Part shown: positions 43,837 through 53,410 of the stretch, one piece after another
How positions within the stretch are numbered: position 1 is the first letter of the stretch
Layout: every line of letters starts with the position of its first letter
From: Nitrospira sp. CR1.3
GTDB lineage: Bacteria; Nitrospirota; Nitrospiria; Nitrospirales; Nitrospiraceae
Direction of reading: 5' to 3'
Length of the DNA stretch: 64,000 bases
NCBI GenBank assembly: GCA_014055525.1
Contig: WIAH01000002.1
Span: 62,001 to 126,000, forward strand
Translations under genes and position numbers: made by a program
The notes under the pieces: generated by a model
What the model was told of the DNA's origin: nothing
The model's database searches: none
What the model saw: only the letters and a program-made list of their open reading frames with translations

Positions 43837-45321
43837 ATGGGCTTGGCCTCGATCCTTGGCCTGATCATCATCGGGCTTCTCCTCTACCTCGGAGCAGTCC
43901 GCAAGAAGCCGGCCGGGATCGAATTCTATGCCGGTTGCCTCTCCGCGGTCCTGCTCGCCTTCCTGCTCGAACTCACGGCGCAAGGTTTTGTCACGCAGGT
44001 GCCCTCTTGGGCCCAGGCGTCGCTGACCTTCATGGCGTACCTGGTGATGTCGTTCGTTATCCTGAAAGCCCTGGACCTGTTGTTCATCGAAGACTACCTC
44101 ATCGAGAGGCAGGGAAAGTATATCCCCCGGATTCTCCGCCTGATCATACTACTTGTCGGGGTCACGCTGGCCGGTCTGGTCCTGCTTCGGGCAGTTCTCG
44201 AAGTGGATCCGCTGACCCTGATCGCGCTGCCGACGATCGCCACAGCAGTGGTGGGGTTCGCGCTCAAGGACATCATCGCGCGCCTGGCTTCGGGCATCCA
44301 ACTCGGCCGCATGATTCACGTCGGCGACTGGGTCACCTTGATGGACAAGGAGGGAGTCGTGACCGATCTCGCCTTCGATTACATCACGATCAGAACGCGC
44401 GCACTCGATTACATCATGCTTCCCAATGACGTCATCTCACAGTCCAAGATCATCAACCATAGCCGTCCGGAAATCGTGTGCGCCCGTGCCGTCTTCGTTG
44501 AGGCGGCTTATGCACATCCCCCCATGCAGGTGAAAGAGATTCTCACGCAAACCGCGTCGGCTGTTCCCGGAGTCATCGCCAATCCTGCGCCCATCAGCTA
44601 TGTGCAAGAATTCAAGGAATCCGGAATTGCCTACAAGCTCAAGTTCTACCTGACCGATTACGCAAGCCGCGAACGCATCGAAGGGGAGGTCATGGCCTAT
44701 GTCTGGTATGCGTTCAAGCGGAACGGCATTGAGATCCCCTATCCCCAGCGTGTCGTTCATATGACCCAGGCTCCCGACTCCACCGCGCTGCGCGCAATCG
44801 AACTGGCCGGCATCGAAGAACGGTTTCACGCCATCGACTTCTTAGCCGCGCTCGACGCCCAAGCGTTACACTTGCTGGCACAAAACGCGCAGAAACGTGT
44901 CTATCTCCCCGGCGAGCATGTCGTACGGGAGGGAGAACCAGGAGAGGAGTTCTTCGTCGTCATGGAGGGTGAGGCCGACGTCGTGATCAACACCGACGAC
45001 GGAACCACGTCCGTCGCTATCCTTAAGAAAGGGCAATTCTTCGGCGAAATGTCCCTGCTCACCGGAGCTCCCCGCTCCGCCACCGTTCGAGCCAAATCCC
45101 AGTTAACCGTCACTGTGGTCGGCAAGGACGCGATGAGCCAAGTTCTTTCCCGCAACCGCAACCTGGCGGACCAGTTCGGCACGATCCTGACGGCCCGGCA
45201 GTCGGAGTTGGCTACGACGCGTGAATCCGCCGACCGCGCTGCAAGGCTGAGGTCCGGCGCAGAGGATGGAACATCGCTCACCACGAGGATCCTCAAATTC
45301 TTCCGTCTTTCCGGAGAATGA
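43837..45321 (+). CDS. MscS-type mechanosensitive channel with cyclic-nucleotide-binding domain
   Basis: Encodes 494 residues from the ATG at 43837; an upstream frame starting at TTG 43723 has no ribosome site. Four hydrophobic helices at the N-terminus are followed by the MscS pore and beta domain: TIATAVVGFALKDIIARLAS (pore helix), SGIQLGRMIHVGDWVTLMDKE and IMLPNDVISQSKIINHS. After about residue 320 a linker leads to a CNB domain (about 370-475): VYLPGEHVVREGEPGEEFFV and the phosphate-binding cassette FGEMSLLTGAPRSATVRA, in which the Glu and Arg expected to bind cyclic nucleotide are present. Such channels are likely gated or tuned by cAMP or cGMP. A CHASE2 cyclase begins 40 bases after its stop. 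Confidence 0.92.
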   Translation: MGLASILGLIIIGLLLYLGAVRKKPAGIEFYAGCLSAVLLAFLLELTAQGFVTQVPSWAQASLTFMAYLVMSFVILKALDLLFIEDYLIERQGKYIPRILRLIILLVGVTLAGLVLLRAVLEVDPLTLIALPTIATAVVGFALKDIIARLASGIQLGRMIHVGDWVTLMDKEGVVTDLAFDYITIRTRALDYIMLPNDVISQSKIINHSRPEIVCARAVFVEAAYAHPPMQVKEILTQTASAVPGVIANPAPISYVQEFKESGIAYKLKFYLTDYASRERIEGEVMAYVWYAFKRNGIEIPYPQRVVHMTQAPDSTALRAIELAGIEERFHAIDFLAALDAQALHLLAQNAQKRVYLPGEHVVREGEPGEEFFVVMEGEADVVINTDDGTTSVAILKKGQFFGEMSLLTGAPRSATVRAKSQLTVTVVGKDAMSQVLSRNRNLADQFGTILTARQSELATTRESADRAARLRSGAEDGTSLTTRILKFFRLSGE

Positions 45322-45360
45322 TCCGGTACTGGCTCCCCTGATCGGAGGTGGAGCAGTGAT

Positions 45361-47538
45361 ATGCAGATCACCGCACGACAGAAGAAATGGCTTTCCGGAA
45401 CGTTGGTGGGGGGAGCGGTATTTTTCCTGGCCTTGACCCTGCATTGGTCGGGATGGCTCACCATCGCCGAACTGAAGACATTGGACCATCGGTTCCATCA
45501 GTACGCGGATCCTGCCGAAGCGGGGAAGGACATCGTGCTGGTTGCCGTGGACGAGGCCAGTCTGGAGGCCTACGGAAGCTGGCCCTGGCCCCGTGATCGA
45601 CATGGCTACGTCGTCCATTACCTGAAACAGGCGGGCGCCAGGGCCGTGGTCTTCGATATTTTATTTCTCGAACCGGATATCGGCGCGGAAGAGTTTGATG
45701 AGGCGTTCGCCCAGGAAATGCGGGCTGCAGGTAATGTCTACCTGCCGTTCCTGATGCAGGACGAGCTTGAGTCTTCCACCGACTCGACCGTTTCTCCATC
45801 CGGCCCGGGGGAGCCCGCGCCTGACATTCTGGGGAAAGCCACGATCCCGCTCGGTGATCAGGAGCTTCAGCCGGTTGGAACCCTACAGGCCTACGGCGGT
45901 ACGAAATTGCCTCCACCTCTGTTTGCTCGGGCAGCTCACGGCCTCGGATATATCAATCTGACCCCGGACATCGACGGTACCACCCGTCGCCTTCCCCTGC
46001 TGGCCCGGTCCGGGAATCAGGCATTTCTGCATATCACGACAGCGGTGGCGCGCGACCTCCTGAAGGGAGATCGGGCGACGCTTCGGCCTCGGGAGCTTCA
46101 ACTCGGACCGGTGATGATTCCCTTGACCGCAGAACAGGAGATGGTCATTGACTGGCACGGAACCCTGGAAAACGACGTCTATCCCGTCTATCCCATCGGG
46201 GCGATCCTCCGCTCGCATACCGACATGCAGGAGGGCAAGCAGCCTCTGCTGGACCCATCGCTCTTTCGAGACAAAATCGTGTTCGTCGCCACGACCGCCG
46301 CCGGGACCTATGATCTCCGCGTGACTCCGCTTTCTCCCTTTGCGCCGGGGGTCCTCATCCACATGTCAGCGCTCGATAATATTCTCCGACAGCGCCATCT
46401 CCAGCCGGCGTCCTGGTGGATCTTCGCGGCCTCCACGCTCCTCCTGACCCTGGCCACGGCATGGGCCTTCATGCTGATTCAATCCCAGTGGATCAAGCCT
46501 GTGGCGATCGGAGGTCTTGCGATCGCCTACTACGGCTCGGCCGTCCATGCCTTTACGTCGCACGGGCTGTGGCTCGATCTCGCCATTCCGGAGGGGGCAT
46601 TGGCCGTTTCGTTCGCAGCAGCAGCAACCGTCGAGTACCTCACCGAAGGAAGACAGCGCAGGCAACTGCGGACGGTCTTCGACAAGTACATGGCCCCGGA
46701 GGTCGTGGATGAGATCATGCGGAATCCGGAGGCGATCCGGCTGGGGGGCGAGAGAAAAGAACTCTCGGTGCTCTTTTCAGACGTGGCAGGGTTTACGTCC
46801 CTCTCGGAACAATTGAAGCCGGAGACTCTCGTTGATCTGTTGAACAGGTACCTTTCCGCGATGACGGAGATCATCCTCCGTCATCGCGGCAACGTGAATA
46901 AATACCTGGGGGACGGCATCATGGCGATTTTCGGAGCGCCCCGTGGAGATCCCAACCATGCCAGCCTCGCCTGCTTCGCCGCCTTGGATTCGCAGTCAGA
47001 GCTCGCCAAGCTGCGCGAGCAATGGAAAGCTGAAGGACAGCCGGAGATCAGCGCACGCATCGGCATCAACTCCGGGTGGTTGGTGGTCGGCAATATGGGT
47101 TCGCGCGACAGGCTGGAGTACACGGTGATGGGCGATTCCGTCAATCTGGCCTCCCGGCTGGAGGGCGCGAACAAGTTTTATAACACGCTGATCCTGCTCG
47201 GTCCCCGCACCTACGAGCTCGCCGCCCATGACATTGAAGCGCGCGAAATCGACCTTATGCGCGTCAAAGGGAAAAAAGAACCCGTCGTCGTATTCGAGCT
47301 GCTGGCCCGGAAAGGCTGTCTGTCTGCTGAACGGCAACGTGCCATGGATATCTATCTGGAAGGGCTCAAGGCCTACAAGCATCGAGATTTCAAGACCGCG
47401 GCAGCGCAATTCGAAGCGGTCCTCGCGCTCGAACCGGAGGACGGCCCGTCGCTGGTTTACTTGGTCCGCGCCAAAGAGTACCTTGTGGCACCGCCTCCCC
47501 CTCACTGGGATGGAGTCTATGATCTGAAGTCGAAGTGA
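45361..47538 (+). CDS. CHASE2-domain class III adenylate/guanylate cyclase
   Basis: Encodes 725 residues. N-terminal membrane helix, then an extracytoplasmic CHASE2 domain (about 40-340, VAVDEASLEAYGSWPWPRDR, VVFDILFLEPD), two or three membrane helices at about 350-430, and a class III cyclase domain: metal-binding Asp at D474 (LFSDVAGFTSLSEQ) and D518 (YLGDGIMAIFG), and the N595-R599 pair (NLASRLEG) that stabilises the transition state. A Thr in LEYTVMGDSVN favours ATP as substrate, giving cAMP. The C-terminal 75 residues look like a TPR-like helical tail. It follows the CNB channel gene closely; its product is the obvious ligand. It is coupled to the SH3-domain gene behind. Confidence 0.95.
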   Translation: MQITARQKKWLSGTLVGGAVFFLALTLHWSGWLTIAELKTLDHRFHQYADPAEAGKDIVLVAVDEASLEAYGSWPWPRDRHGYVVHYLKQAGARAVVFDILFLEPDIGAEEFDEAFAQEMRAAGNVYLPFLMQDELESSTDSTVSPSGPGEPAPDILGKATIPLGDQELQPVGTLQAYGGTKLPPPLFARAAHGLGYINLTPDIDGTTRRLPLLARSGNQAFLHITTAVARDLLKGDRATLRPRELQLGPVMIPLTAEQEMVIDWHGTLENDVYPVYPIGAILRSHTDMQEGKQPLLDPSLFRDKIVFVATTAAGTYDLRVTPLSPFAPGVLIHMSALDNILRQRHLQPASWWIFAASTLLLTLATAWAFMLIQSQWIKPVAIGGLAIAYYGSAVHAFTSHGLWLDLAIPEGALAVSFAAAATVEYLTEGRQRRQLRTVFDKYMAPEVVDEIMRNPEAIRLGGERKELSVLFSDVAGFTSLSEQLKPETLVDLLNRYLSAMTEIILRHRGNVNKYLGDGIMAIFGAPRGDPNHASLACFAALDSQSELAKLREQWKAEGQPEISARIGINSGWLVVGNMGSRDRLEYTVMGDSVNLASRLEGANKFYNTLILLGPRTYELAAHDIEAREIDLMRVKGKKEPVVVFELLARKGCLSAERQRAMDIYLEGLKAYKHRDFKTAAAQFEAVLALEPEDGPSLVYLVRAKEYLVAPPPPHWDGVYDLKSK

Positions 47539-47549
47539 AGGAGGACTTT

Positions 47550-48059
47550 GTGAATCACCGGTGCGCCCTGCTCGCGATGATGGTCTTGCTTGTGACAACC
47601 GCCACGATGACCGATGCCGCCCTAGGAGAGACGCTGTATGTCTCAGCCAAGAGCGCGCAATTGCGCTCAGGAAAGACTTCACTGGACCCGGTCGTGACCA
47701 GCCTCAAGCTCGGAGAAACCCTGGAGGTTGTGAAGCGGGACGGCCGTTGGGTGCAGGTCAAGACCGACAAGGGTGTCACAGGATGGATCTACGACAACCG
47801 TGTGTCCTCGTCGAAACCGGCTGGAGGAGACAACGAGTTGGCAGCCCTGGGGCGAAGCTTCAGACAGACCGATGCCTCGGAGGTCACGGCCTCGGCAGGC
47901 GCCCGTGGACTTGATAAAGCTTCGGAAGGCTATGCCAACCGATCCGGTATTACCCAGCAACAACGAATGGCCGTGGATTGGATGACCGCCTACAAGATTT
48001 CGGACGAAGAAATCCAGGCGTTTCTGAAATCCGGGAGACTCGGCGAATATGCAGAATAA
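47550..48059 (+). CDS. Exported SH3-domain protein
   Basis: Encodes 169 residues. GTG at 47550 follows AAGGAGG by six bases; a GTG at 47535 has none. A signal peptide (LLAMMVLLVTTATMTDAA) precedes a bacterial SH3 domain (about 30-90, LYVSAKSAQLRSGKTSLDPV, GDGRWVQV in part, and GWIYDNRVSS). The C-terminal 75 residues are low-complexity and helical. SH3b domains bind peptidoglycan or proteins. Together with the M48 protease after it (overlap of 11 bases) this looks like an envelope pair that shares the cyclase operon. Confidence 0.82.
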   Translation: MNHRCALLAMMVLLVTTATMTDAALGETLYVSAKSAQLRSGKTSLDPVVTSLKLGETLEVVKRDGRWVQVKTDKGVTGWIYDNRVSSSKPAGGDNELAALGRSFRQTDASEVTASAGARGLDKASEGYANRSGITQQQRMAVDWMTAYKISDEEIQAFLKSGRLGEYAE

Positions 48060-48930
48060 GCTCTGCCACAGGCTCGTGATGTTCGGCCTGGTGCTGTTCT
48101 CTGCCGGCGCTCTGACTGGCTGCCAGGAAATACAGCAGATCGCCGAGGACACCGCTCGAGCCACCGGTGGCGAACGGCTGGCGAAAGCCGTCCGGGGCGG
48201 CGGAACCGTCATCGCCGGACTGCTGCCGATCGGCTACGAAGAGGAACAAACTATCGGGCAAGCGATTGCCCTACAGGTGGTGGCCCGCTATGGCGGAGTC
48301 TACGATAAGCCGAACCTGACGCGCTACGTAAACCTGGTCGGCCGTTCGGTGGCCTTAACCTGTGATCGCGCCGATATCGAGTACCGTTTTGCGGTCCTCA
48401 ACCACGAGTCGATCAACGCCTTCGCCGCTCCAGCCGGCTACATCTTCGTCACACGCGGGTTGTTGAAAACCGTTCGGAATGAAGCAGAACTCGCGAGCGT
48501 GCTGGGTCATGAGATCGGTCACGTCACCCAGAAACACATCCTCGACGTCATTCAACGGTCCAAACAGATCGCCGGCGTGACAGAAGCAGGCCTGGCCTAC
48601 GCAACCAAGAATCCGGGCGCCTTCAAGAACGTGGTCGACGGAGCGGTCAAGAAACTGCTGGACGAGGGGCTGGATCAGAGCAAGGAGTTGGAGTCCGACC
48701 GCTTGGGAGTCATCTTCGCGGCGCGCGTCGGTTATGACCCGACCGCCTACGTGACATTTCTGGAACGTCTGAGAGCCATGAAAGGCGACGACCGGGCCTT
48801 CTTCAAGACCCACCCGAATTTTTCCGACCGCCTCTCAGTGGTCCAATCCGCCGTCAGTGAGCAGGGCCTGAAGACCACAGGCACGCTCCTCGCCGATCGC
48901 TTCAGCCGGTCATCGAGCGGAGCCCTCTAG
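48049..48930 (+). CDS. M48-family metalloprotease lipoprotein
   Basis: Encodes 293 residues. Lipobox LTGC near residues 22-25. Zinc ligands in HEIGH at 154-158 and Glu in the ELESDRLG motif (about 213-215) are characteristic of M48 peptidases (Oma1/BepA/LoiP group). Sequence INAFAAPAGYIFVTRGLLKT is also typical. Acts in the periplasm, often in quality control of envelope proteins. It overlaps the end of the SH3 gene, so translation is coupled and the two proteins may act together. Confidence 0.93.
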   Translation: MQNKLCHRLVMFGLVLFSAGALTGCQEIQQIAEDTARATGGERLAKAVRGGGTVIAGLLPIGYEEEQTIGQAIALQVVARYGGVYDKPNLTRYVNLVGRSVALTCDRADIEYRFAVLNHESINAFAAPAGYIFVTRGLLKTVRNEAELASVLGHEIGHVTQKHILDVIQRSKQIAGVTEAGLAYATKNPGAFKNVVDGAVKKLLDEGLDQSKELESDRLGVIFAARVGYDPTAYVTFLERLRAMKGDDRAFFKTHPNFSDRLSVVQSAVSEQGLKTTGTLLADRFSRSSSGAL

Positions 48931-48957
48931 AATACCGGGCGATTTCTCGTGGTCCGC

Positions 48958-49692
48958 CTACGGAAGAATGATGGCCTGTTCTGAATGGCCGATTGCTTTC
49001 AGCGCGGCCTCCAGAGCGTCGACCATCGGCGGGGGGCCGCAGAGAAAGATCACCGTATCAGGACTTGGCGCCGGCAGCTGCCCGCGGAGAATCTCCTCGG
49101 TGATGCGGCCGGCGCCCTGCGTCCATCCGGCTGGCGGCTTTTCAAGCACATGATAACAACGGAAGCTCGAGTGCTCGCGCGCATCTTCATCCCATTCTTC
49201 CCGGAAAATGATGTCGGCCTCGGTCTTATTGGCGTAGACCAGCGACAACTCGACCTTGAGGCTCCTGGCGAGAATCCAGCGGATGATGGAAATCATCGGC
49301 GTGATGCCTGTGCCGCCGGCCACAAAGCCAACCTTCTTCGCCATCCCGTCCACCCAATGGCCCCCTTCGTTCGGCCCGCTCATCAAGACGGTGTCGCCGA
49401 CCTCCCGTTCATGAAGGTACTTCGACACACCCCCTGACTCGTAGCGCTTCACGGTCAGGTCAAAATACCCCGTGGCGCCCGGCATCGATGACGGCGTGTA
49501 CGGACGTTTCACCGCCTTCCCGTTGAGCGTGGCATGGACGTAGAGATGATCGCCGGGCAGCATGTCCAACGTGGCATCGTCGGGCAGGCCAAAACAGAAC
49601 GTCTTCGTATCGTGCGTATCCTGATGAATAGCCGTGAGCTCGTAAGGAGCCGGCGTCTTGGTCTTGATGCGCGTGACAGGGTTCGAGCTCAC
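48958..49692 (-). CDS. FAD/NAD(P)H oxidoreductase, ferredoxin-reductase type
   Basis: Encodes 244 residues. FAD-binding RPYTPSS near residue 63, nucleotide-binding GGTGITPMISIIR and LCGPPPMVDALE, in the order of cytochrome b5 reductase or ferredoxin:NAD(P)+ reductase. It lacks an extra iron-sulfur domain, so it works with a separate electron partner. Starts with GTG at 49692; no strong ribosome site. A possible small membrane protein gene lies 97 bases upstream on the same strand and could be its anchor. Convergent with the M48 protease gene. Confidence 0.9.
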   Translation of the reverse strand: MSSNPVTRIKTKTPAPYELTAIHQDTHDTKTFCFGLPDDATLDMLPGDHLYVHATLNGKAVKRPYTPSSMPGATGYFDLTVKRYESGGVSKYLHEREVGDTVLMSGPNEGGHWVDGMAKKVGFVAGGTGITPMISIIRWILARSLKVELSLVYANKTEADIIFREEWDEDAREHSSFRCYHVLEKPPAGWTQGAGRITEEILRGQLPAPSPDTVIFLCGPPPMVDALEAALKAIGHSEQAIILP

Positions 49693-49788
49693 GTCGGTAT
49701 CTTACGGATCTGAGATGAAAGCCGCAACTGAGGCAAGCGGATGGAGGCGGAGTGTGACGGCGAACTGCAGAAACGAGGATGCTGTGAC

Positions 49789-49902
49789 TCAGGAAGGAGG
49801 CTTGGGCTGCGCTCTGTCGCGTGACCCGATGGATCGAGCGTAGAGCGAGGAAATGAACAGCGCGATCGCTGTCAGATAGACCCGCGTACCGAGACGTGGC
49901 AT
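49789..49902 (-). CDS. Possible 37-residue membrane peptide
   Basis: ATG at 49902 follows AAAGGAG by seven bases. Encodes 37 residues with one hydrophobic helix (TRVYLTAIALFISSLYARS) and a basic, Pro-rich tail, stop at 49789-49791. It lies 97 bases ahead of the oxidoreductase gene on the same strand. No homolog known; size and position fit a leader or membrane subunit. Needs support from conservation. Confidence 0.4.
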   Translation of the reverse strand: MPRLGTRVYLTAIALFISSLYARSIGSRDRAQPKPPS

Positions 49903-50209
49903 GGTCAAGCTCCTTTGTTCTCATTGAGCTTAACCAGCCAGAATTAACTTGGTATTAGTCCGGCCTTAGAAGTCGCTCACCAACCGCGCGCACGAGGCGA
50001 CCGCACCCAGATCTTCTCGTAGCTACGGCATCTTGGGTGACCGACACATCATCAGCCACTGGTCGGATCGTAGGGACGCCCGGTGGGGTATGGCAAGACA
50101 CGCCGCTCCATGTTACCCCGCTGATCGAATATAGGCTTGCATAGGCGTTACCCTCTATCGCAGGCTACTATGAGCCGCATGATTCCGACACAGGTGCCTT
50201 GAACGCCGC
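49903..50209. other. Intergenic region before MHS transporter
   Basis: 307 bases, divergent between the small peptide gene and the transporter. I see no gene, repeat or strong promoter. The ribosome site for 50210 is weak. Confidence 0.4.
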
Positions 50210-51466
50210 ATGAACATGCCCACGGCGCCACCCATGAAGAGGACGCTCCTCGCCGGAGCGATCGGCAATGTGCTCGAATGGTATGACTTCGCCCTCTATG
50301 GGTACTTCGCTCCGATCTTTGCCGTCCTGTTTTTTCCGTCCGATTCGCCTTCTATCTCGTTGATTTCCGCTTTCGGCGTCTTCGCCGTCGGATTTCTGGC
50401 GCGACCGCTCGGGGCGATGCTGTTCGGCTATTGGGGCGACACGCTGGGACGACGCCACGCGCTGGCCTGGTCTGTTCTGCTCATGGCCATCCCGACTTGC
50501 CTGGTGGGACTCCTGCCGCCTTACGAGGCCATCGGAGCGCTCGCGCCGATCGCTCTGACGCTCTGCCGATTTCTCCAGGGATTGTCGGTGGGCGGAGAAT
50601 TCACCGGCTCCGCCACTTTTCTCATCGAACATGCTGCAGCGTCGCAACGGGGATATGTCGGCAGTTGGGCCGGCTTCAGCGCCCAGATCGGCGCGCTGGC
50701 AGGATCCGGCGTGGGAGCGTTGATCACGTCGCGTCTCGATGATCAGGCGCTCCGTCAGTGGGGCTGGCGGATTCCATTCGTCATGGGAGGATTCATCGCC
50801 GTAGCGGGATGGTACCTGCGCACGAGAGTTCAGGAATCACCAGCCTTCGAAAGAGTCCGCCTGGCCGGAGGGCTCACATCGTCCCCCGTCCGCGACGTGT
50901 TCACGACCCAGCAGCGCCCTGTGGCGAAAGTTATCGGCCTCGTATGGCTGCACGGTGTCGCATTCTACCTGTTGTATGTCTATCTCACGACTTACCTCGT
51001 GACGGTGACGACTGTACCGCTCGCCACCGTCCTCGTTGTCAATACAGGCTGCATGACGCTCCTGGCCCTGTTGATTCCCTTGACGGGGACCTGGTCGGAT
51101 CGAATCGGGCAACGGCCTCTGCTGATCGCCGGCGCTGCGGGACTCGCGTTGTTGTCCTACCCATGCTTTCTCTGGCTCACAAGCCATGACCTGCCGCGCA
51201 TGATCGCGGCGCAGGTTCTGCTGACGGTGCTGGTCGCCGGCTACATGGGACCATTCTTTGCCGCGGTGGCCGAGCTCTTCCCGACACCGCAACGCTACAC
51301 GGGCCTTTCGGTCGGCTACAACATCGGAGCCGCCTTGTTCGGCGGCACTGCCCCCCTGATCGCCACGCTGTTCATCGAATGGAGCGGCAACAATCTGGCA
51401 CCAGCCTTCTATTTGAGTCTATGCGCGACAGTCTCCTTCGCAGTCACACTCACGCTTCGCAAATGA
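50210..51466 (+). CDS. MHS-family MFS transporter (proline/betaine/metabolite:H+)
   Basis: Encodes 418 residues with twelve membrane helices. MHS marks are [20 protein letters not shown] at the start, [20 protein letters not shown] and [19 protein letters not shown]. These import organic acids, betaine, proline or shikimate with protons. The substrate is unclear. The last bases overlap an in-frame start of the ClpX-like gene (ATGA at 51463-51466), though the better start of the latter is 51568. The start ATG lacks a clear ribosome site. Confidence 0.87.
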   Translation: MNMPTAPPMKRTLLAGAIGNVLEWYDFALYGYFAPIFAVLFFPSDSPSISLISAFGVFAVGFLARPLGAMLFGYWGDTLGRRHALAWSVLLMAIPTCLVGLLPPYEAIGALAPIALTLCRFLQGLSVGGEFTGSATFLIEHAAASQRGYVGSWAGFSAQIGALAGSGVGALITSRLDDQALRQWGWRIPFVMGGFIAVAGWYLRTRVQESPAFERVRLAGGLTSSPVRDVFTTQQRPVAKVIGLVWLHGVAFYLLYVYLTTYLVTVTTVPLATVLVVNTGCMTLLALLIPLTGTWSDRIGQRPLLIAGAAGLALLSYPCFLWLTSHDLPRMIAAQVLLTVLVAGYMGPFFAAVAELFPTPQRYTGLSVGYNIGAALFGGTAPLIATLFIEWSGNNLAPAFYLSLCATVSFAVTLTLRK

Positions 51467-51567
51467 TTCCCGAGGCCATGCCATCCCCCCACTTGCAGTT
51501 CATTGCGGGCTGGCATAAGATCGGCACCGCACCGTCCGCTGACCTGGTCAAAAGGGAGGAGGCGGCT

Positions 51568-52845
51568 GTGTTCTGGGAAACGCGGCAACCTTCGGCGCCA
51601 CCTGATCGGCTCTGTTCATTCTGCGGCAAACGTCAGGGGGCGGTTCAGAACCTCATCGCGAGTCCCGCTCCCCACACCTGCACTTCCTGCCGAGCCTCAG
51701 CTCCCCTCTTGATCTGTGAGGAATGCATTCAACATTGCTCCTCGTCCGTGAAAAAGGACAAGCAGGGGCAAGGTGCGTCTACCACCGCCGTCCCGTTGGT
51801 GGTTCCGAAGCCCACCGAAATCAAAGCGACGCTCGACGACTACGTTATTGGTCAGGACCGCGCCAAGAAGGTTCTCTCTGTCGCGGTTCATAATCACTAC
51901 AAACGTATTCTGCACCGGGACCGTCTCAAACACGTCGAGCCGCAAAAGGGAAACATCCTGATGATCGGCTCGACCGGAACAGGCAAGACCCTCCTGTCAC
52001 AGACATTGGCGCGCATTCTCCATGTCCCCTTCGCCATCGCCGACGCCACGACGTTGACGGAAGCCGGTTACGTGGGTGAGGACGTCGAGAACGTGGTGCT
52101 GAAGCTGCTCCAGAACTGTGACTACGACGTGACACGCGCCGAGACCGGCATCATTTACATCGATGAAATCGATAAGATCAGCCGCAAGTCGGAAAATCCG
52201 TCACTGACGCGGGACGTGTCGGGTGAGGGGGTTCAGCAGGCGCTCCTCAAGCTGGTGGAAGGGACGAGCTGCAATGTCCCGCCCAAAGGCGGCCGGAAAC
52301 ATCCAGAGCAGGACTGCATTCGCGTGGACACGACGAATATTCTGTTCATCGCCGGCGGGGCGTTCGTGGGATTGGATCAAATCATCGGCCAACGGACGAT
52401 GCCCAAACGGCTGGGTTTCGGGGCCGATCCGATCGGTGTCATCGGCGGCCATACCGAAATTCTCGGTCGTGTGCAGTCCGAGGATCTGCTAAAATTTGGG
52501 CTCATTCCCGAGTTTGTGGGGCGGTTCCCTGTCCTCACAACCCTCTCCGACCTCGATGTGCCGGCATTCATCCGCGTCCTCACCGAGCCCCGCAACGCGC
52601 TGGTCAAACAGTATCAGGCCCTCTTCGAAATCGAAGGAGTCGATCTCCAATTTACGGACTCGGCGGTAAAAGCCGTCGCCCGCCGAGCAGCTGTGATGAA
52701 GACGGGAGCGCGAGCGCTCCGCACCATCCTGGAAGAGGTGATGTTGGACCTGATGTACGACGTCCCGACGCTCGGCGGGGTGAAATCTGTGGTCATTACC
52801 GAAGAGGTGATCGCTGGGATTGGGCAACCGCAAATCGTGAACTAA
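51568..52845 (+). CDS. ClpX-like AAA+ unfoldase with altered zinc finger
   Basis: Encodes 425 residues from GTG at 51568, where GGGAGGAGG sits five bases ahead and the size then matches ClpX; longer starts at 51463 and 51478 lack this. N-terminal zinc domain has CSFC and CEEC as in ClpX, but an extra CTSC pair and about ten residues ([18 protein letters not shown]) sit between them. AAA+ motifs: Walker A GSTGTGKT (134-141), pore loop [10 protein letters not shown], Walker [16 protein letters not shown] loop, and the LGF tripeptide in KRLGFGADP that in ClpX contacts ClpP. No clpP or tig lies next to it, unlike the standard operon, so this may be a second ClpX. Confidence 0.9.
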   Translation: MFWETRQPSAPPDRLCSFCGKRQGAVQNLIASPAPHTCTSCRASAPLLICEECIQHCSSSVKKDKQGQGASTTAVPLVVPKPTEIKATLDDYVIGQDRAKKVLSVAVHNHYKRILHRDRLKHVEPQKGNILMIGSTGTGKTLLSQTLARILHVPFAIADATTLTEAGYVGEDVENVVLKLLQNCDYDVTRAETGIIYIDEIDKISRKSENPSLTRDVSGEGVQQALLKLVEGTSCNVPPKGGRKHPEQDCIRVDTTNILFIAGGAFVGLDQIIGQRTMPKRLGFGADPIGVIGGHTEILGRVQSEDLLKFGLIPEFVGRFPVLTTLSDLDVPAFIRVLTEPRNALVKQYQALFEIEGVDLQFTDSAVKAVARRAAVMKTGARALRTILEEVMLDLMYDVPTLGGVKSVVITEEVIAGIGQPQIVN

Positions 52846-52975
52846 TATCCTGCCTGAACACGCTAGTCGTCCTCACGCTCCGACTGGTCACACTGCACAG
52901 ATCTCCCTTCCTCTTTTTCCTCCCGAGGGGAGTGAGACGGCCGTCCTGTGCAGGCACACAGGAGAGAACCGAGAA
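52846..52975. other. Intergenic, no feature seen
   Basis: 130 bases between the convergent clpX-like gene and the small gene on the minus strand. No hairpin with T-run found. Confidence 0.4.
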
Positions 52976-53143
52976 TCAAGCTGCGTACCTGGTCCTGCTT
53001 TCGCTCGCGCCGGACTCGACAACCGCACCGCGCTCGCAAGCCAGTGACATTCGCCTTTTCTCAGACTCGCTCTCTCTCGCCATCGACCTTGCTATCACCC
53101 ACACAAGCGCAGTCATCGTTCCGAGACCGATGATCTCGACCAT
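52976..53143 (-). CDS. Small membrane protein, 55 residues
   Basis: ATG at 53143 follows GAGGTG by five bases. One hydrophobic helix at the N-terminus (IIGLGTMTALVWVIARS) with a charged, Ser/Glu/Arg-rich tail and one Cys; stop at 52976-52978. Same build as the 60-residue gene just upstream on the same strand (38 bases apart). Probably third in a small operon of membrane proteins with 53411-54364. No family known. Confidence 0.5.
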   Translation of the reverse strand: MVEIIGLGTMTALVWVIARSMARESESEKRRMSLACERGAVVESGASESRTRYAA

Positions 53144-53180
53144 AGCGGCACCTCACCATGTTTGACCGTACATTGCAGTA

Positions 53181-53363
53181 CTAGGCGGCCGCCCGACGGT
53201 CGCGGTCTCGCGGCCGTTCGCCTGCCTGAGATGGACTGTCGGTCATTCCACCCGGCGCCTGTGGCGGCCTCTTCGCGTTGGAGTACATCACTTGGATGCA
53301 GACGAAGAAGGTCGCAACCAGCGCCACCAGCCCTGCGACGATTCCCCAATACACTTCTGACAT
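53181..53363 (-). CDS. Small membrane protein, 60 residues
   Basis: The ATG has GAGGTGG upstream. One membrane helix (YWGIVAGLVALVATFFVCIQ) then a Pro/Arg-rich basic cytoplasmic tail ending AAA. It lies 47 bases after the stop of the 317-residue membrane protein gene, same strand. No recognised family. Short membrane proteins of this type can be subunits or regulators. Confidence 0.6.
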   Translation of the reverse strand: MSEVYWGIVAGLVALVATFFVCIQVMYSNAKRPPQAPGGMTDSPSQAGERPRDRDRRAAA

Positions 53364-53410
53364 ACGCCACCTCGCTCACGCGTAACTGCGCGAGTCCTCT
53401 TTCCCATCCA

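Noticed and set aside
52932-53165. Two plus-strand open frames between the ClpX-like gene and the membrane cluster
   Set aside because: Arg/Ser/Thr-rich with no ribosome sites; the minus strand holds a better small gene (52976-53143).
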